Shown here: piece after piece, positions 5,317 through 6,792 of the stretch
Numbering within the stretch: position 1 is the stretch's first letter
How the letters are laid out: every line of letters starts with the position of its first letter
Assembly: GCA_003489085.1 (NCBI GenBank)
Contig: DNJM01000116.1
Location: forward strand, 6,031 to 12,822
Source: Lachnospiraceae bacterium
GTDB taxonomy: Bacteria; Bacillota; Clostridia; Lachnospirales; Lachnospiraceae
Direction of reading: 5' to 3'
Length of the DNA: 6,792 bases
Translations under genes and position numbers: made by a program
The notes under the pieces: model-generated
What the model was told of the DNA's origin: nothing
Databases searched by the model: none
The model's input: the letters and a program-made list of their open reading frames with translations, nothing else

Positions 5317-5323
5317 GAGGTGA
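5317..5323 (+). promoter_or_regulatory. Ribosome binding site of parA
   Basis: GAGGTGA lies six bases before the ATG at 5330. No other start with a site this good is nearby, so it fixes the ParA N-terminus at MNPQIIAV. Confidence 0.75.
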
Positions 5324-5329
5324 AATACG

Positions 5330-6151
5330 ATGAACCCACAAATCATCGCCGTCGCCAACCAGAAGGGCGGCGTCGGCAAGACGACCACTTGTGCCAACTT
5401 AGGGATCGGGCTGGCGCAGGCCGGAAAAAAGGTGCTGCTGGTGGACGCAGACCCCCAGGCCAGCCTCACCATCAGCCTGGGCAACCCGCAGCCGGACAAG
5501 CTGCCCTTTACTCTGTCCGACGCGATGGGCCGCATCCTCATGGACGAGCCGCTGCACTCCGGCGAGGGCATCCTGCACCACCCGGAGGGCGTGGATCTGA
5601 TGCCCGCCGACATCCAGCTGTCCGGCATGGAGGTGTCGCTGGTAAACGCCATGAGCCGCGAGACCGTCTTACGGCAGTATCTGGACACCGTGAAGGGACA
5701 GTATTCCCATATCCTCATCGACTGCCAGCCTTCCCTGGGAATGCTCACGGTCAATGCACTGGCGGCAGCCAACAGGATCATAGTCCCAGTCCAGGCGGAG
5801 TATCTGCCTGCCAAGGGCCTGGAACAACTGTTGTCCACCATCAGCAAGGTCAAGCGGCAGCTGAACCCCAAGCTCCAGATCGACGGCATCCTGCTGACGA
5901 TGGTGGACAGCCGAACCAATTTTGCGAAAGAGATCGCCGCCCTGCTGCGGGAGACCTACGGCAGCAAAATCAAGGTATTCGGCACCGAGATTCCCCATTC
6001 GGTCCGGGCCAAGGAGATCAGCGCCGAGGGCAAGAGCATCTTCGCCCACGACCCCGGCGGCAAGGTGGCCGAGGGCTACCGCAATCTGACGAAGGAGGTG
6101 TTGAAACTTGAAAAGCAGCGCGAAAAAAGTAGAGCTGGCCTCGGTAGATGA
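5330..6151 (+). CDS. parA: ParA/Soj-family partition ATPase of a mobile element
   Basis: This 273-residue P-loop ATPase, with its ParB partner, would segregate or stabilise the circular form of the element by binding the nucleoid in an ATP-dependent manner. Visible motifs are the deviant Walker A KGGVGKTT (12-19, with both lysines K12 and K17), the A' box VDADPQ (38-43) and the Walker B-like segment HILIDCQPSLG (127-137, D131). The usual VPVQAEYLPAKGL stretch is at 152-164. It lacks the N-terminal HTH of P1/F-type ParA, so it resembles the Soj-like or small plasmid type. A basic tail (KLEKQREKSR) ends the protein. G+C is near 60% (38 of 60 in bases 5461-5520), far above the ribosomal genes, and codons are C/G-ending, which points to transfer from a GC-richer host. 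The 3' end overlaps parB by 44 bases. Confidence 0.95.
   Translation: MNPQIIAVANQKGGVGKTTTCANLGIGLAQAGKKVLLVDADPQASLTISLGNPQPDKLPFTLSDAMGRILMDEPLHSGEGILHHPEGVDLMPADIQLSGMEVSLVNAMSRETVLRQYLDTVKGQYSHILIDCQPSLGMLTVNALAAANRIIVPVQAEYLPAKGLEQLLSTISKVKRQLNPKLQIDGILLTMVDSRTNFAKEIAALLRETYGSKIKVFGTEIPHSVRAKEISAEGKSIFAHDPGGKVAEGYRNLTKEVLKLEKQREKSRAGLGR
6092..6100 (+). promoter_or_regulatory. Ribosome binding site of parB inside parA
   Basis: AAGGAGGTG within the parA coding region lies seven bases before TTG 6108. It is the strongest such site near the ParB N-terminus and decides the TTG start. Confidence 0.7.
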
Positions 6152-6792
6152 CTTGTTCTCCACAGAGGAAAGCCGGGCCGACGCCCAGCGGGAAAAGGTT
6201 CTGGAAATTCCCCTGTCGGAGCTGCATCCGTTCAAGGACCACCCCTTTAAGGTCAAGGACGATGAGGCCATGATGGAGACCGCCGACAGCATCCGGCAAT
6301 ATGGCGTGCTGGTTCCGGCCATCGCCCGCCCGGACCCCAACGGCGGCTATGAGCTGGTCGCCGGTCACCGGCGTCATCGGGCCAGCGAACTGGCTGGCAA
6401 GGATACCATGCCGGTCATTGTCCGTGACCTGGACGACGATCAGGCCACCATCATCATGGTTGACAGCAACTTGCAGCGAGAAAGCCTGCTCCCCAGCGAG
6501 CGGGCTTTTGCTTATAAGATGAAGCTGGAGGCCATCAAGCACCAGGGGGCCAGAACAGACCTGACTTCTGTTCAAGTTGAACAGAAGTTAAGCGCCCGTG
6601 ACCGCGTGGCGAAAGATGCAGGTGAGCGCAGCGGCATACAGGTTATGCGCTACATCCGCCTTACCGAGTTAATTCCCGAACTGCTGGACATGGTGGATGA
6701 GAAGAAAATTGCCTTCAACCCGGCCTATGAGCTGTCTTTCCTCAAAAGAGAGGAACAGACGCAGCTTTTGGACGCGATGGACAGCGAACAGG
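6108..6792 (+). CDS. parB: ParB/Spo0J-family partition protein (3'-truncated by window edge)
   Basis: The frame is open to the window end, giving 228 visible residues. ParB proteins are CTP-dependent DNA clamps that bind parS and stimulate ParA. Seen in order are the N-terminal nuclease-fold-like domain with EIPLSELHPFKDHPF (33-47), the box GHRRHRA (86-92), NLQRESLLPSERAFAYKMKLEA (121-142) and a helix-turn-helix region (about 165-195, DRVAKDAGERSGIQVMRYIRL). A further segment ends in FLKREEQTQLLDAM. The start is TTG at 6108, with AAGGAGGTG (6092-6100) at normal spacing. It is inside the parA frame, giving a 44-base overlap. There is no in-frame ATG before the conserved domain, so TTG is the best choice. 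The linker at residues 149-160 is encoded by a perfect palindrome. The C-terminal dimerisation domain lies outside the window. Confidence 0.93.
   Translation, partial: MKSSAKKVELASVDDLFSTEESRADAQREKVLEIPLSELHPFKDHPFKVKDDEAMMETADSIRQYGVLVPAIARPDPNGGYELVAGHRRHRASELAGKDTMPVIVRDLDDDQATIIMVDSNLQRESLLPSERAFAYKMKLEAIKHQGARTDLTSVQVEQKLSARDRVAKDAGERSGIQVMRYIRLTELIPELLDMVDEKKIAFNPAYELSFLKREEQTQLLDAMDSEQ
6564..6588. repeat. Perfect 25-bp palindrome inside parB, candidate parS-like site
   Basis: ACTTCTGTTCAA (6564-6575) and TTGAACAGAAGT (6577-6588) are exact reverse complements around a single G (6576). It falls in the region coding for the linker between the ParB N-terminal domain and the HTH, where protein sequence is less constrained. 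It is not followed by a T-run, so it is not a terminator. It does not match the Spo0J parS consensus (TGTTTCACGTGAAACA), but its size and symmetry fit a protein-binding site. Confidence 0.6.

Larger units (their letters stand above)
4941..5329. other. Non-coding, repeat-rich zone between rpsI terminator and parA
   Basis: No supported gene lies in these 389 bases. They hold the CTGTTTTG motifs (to 4984), the 20-base direct repeats (4993-5055) and the T-rich repeats (5057-5123). A promoter-like pair (5139-5167), two terminator-like hairpins (5177-5209 and 5238-5285) and the parA ribosome site (5317-5323) follow. The layout fits a recombination and control region at an element end. A 22-codon open frame at 5157-5225 has no ribosome site and is not called. 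Confidence 0.6.
4833..6792 (+). mobile_element. Left end of an integrated element, probably an ICE (continues past window)
   Basis: Several signs agree: the composition break inside rpsI, a repeat-rich non-coding zone right after it, and then GC-rich plasmid-like parA-parB (38 G+C of 60 in bases 5461-5520) next to AT-rich ribosomal genes. Extra-chromosomal-type ParA and ParB at one end are common in conjugative elements of gut Clostridia. No integrase, relaxase, coupling protein or type IV secretion gene is in view. A prophage-plasmid or non-conjugative genomic island therefore remains possible. The left boundary is approximate. Confidence 0.7.

Noticed and set aside
5320..6111. A 263-codon open frame on the same strand as parA in another frame, and long antisense frames over parA-parB
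   Set aside because: Proline-, glycine- and arginine-rich translations are a by-product of high G+C. The ParA and ParB frames carry clear conserved motifs.

Overview
The window looks like chromosomal DNA of an anaerobic Firmicute of the Lachnospiraceae type (Clostridia). This rests on strong AGGAGG-like ribosome binding sites, Firmicutes-type TyrS, L13 and S9 proteins, and A/T-ending codons in the ribosomal genes. From about base 4830 the sequence changes character, and the rest reads as one end of an integrated mobile element, probably an integrative conjugative element (ICE). No 16S rRNA or other taxonomic marker is present, so the organism is inferred.

Left part (1-2357, + strand): the C-terminal half of tyrosyl-tRNA synthetase, then a ZIP-family metal transporter whose start overlaps the tyrS stop (ATGA), then an AEC-family (auxin efflux carrier-like) permease 15 bases further on. 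The tight packing suggests one transcript. Converging on it from the right, with a 17-base gap, is a compact cytosolic GH13 alpha-amylase-family enzyme (3685-2375, - strand).

Middle (3686-4940): a 347-base divergent intergenic region carries a consensus sigma-A promoter (TTGACA-17-TATAAT). Two tandem 11-base A-tract repeats sit where an UP element would be. The promoter drives rplM-rpsI (L13, S9) through a leader of about 100 nt. The operon ends in a rho-independent terminator at 4900-4940.

Right part (about 4833-6792): the last 15 sense codons of rpsI switch abruptly to G/C-ending codons while still encoding the normal S9 C-terminus. This is what is expected if an element integrated in the 3' end of rpsI and rebuilt the gene with its own copy of the tail. 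A roughly 390-base non-coding zone follows. It contains several families of short direct and inverted repeats, a plausible promoter and two terminator-like hairpins. It leads into GC-rich parA and parB partition genes, which overlap and are translationally coupled. parB runs off the window and carries a perfect 25-base palindrome inside its coding sequence, a candidate parS-like centromere. Integrase, relaxase and cargo are not visible and would lie to the right.
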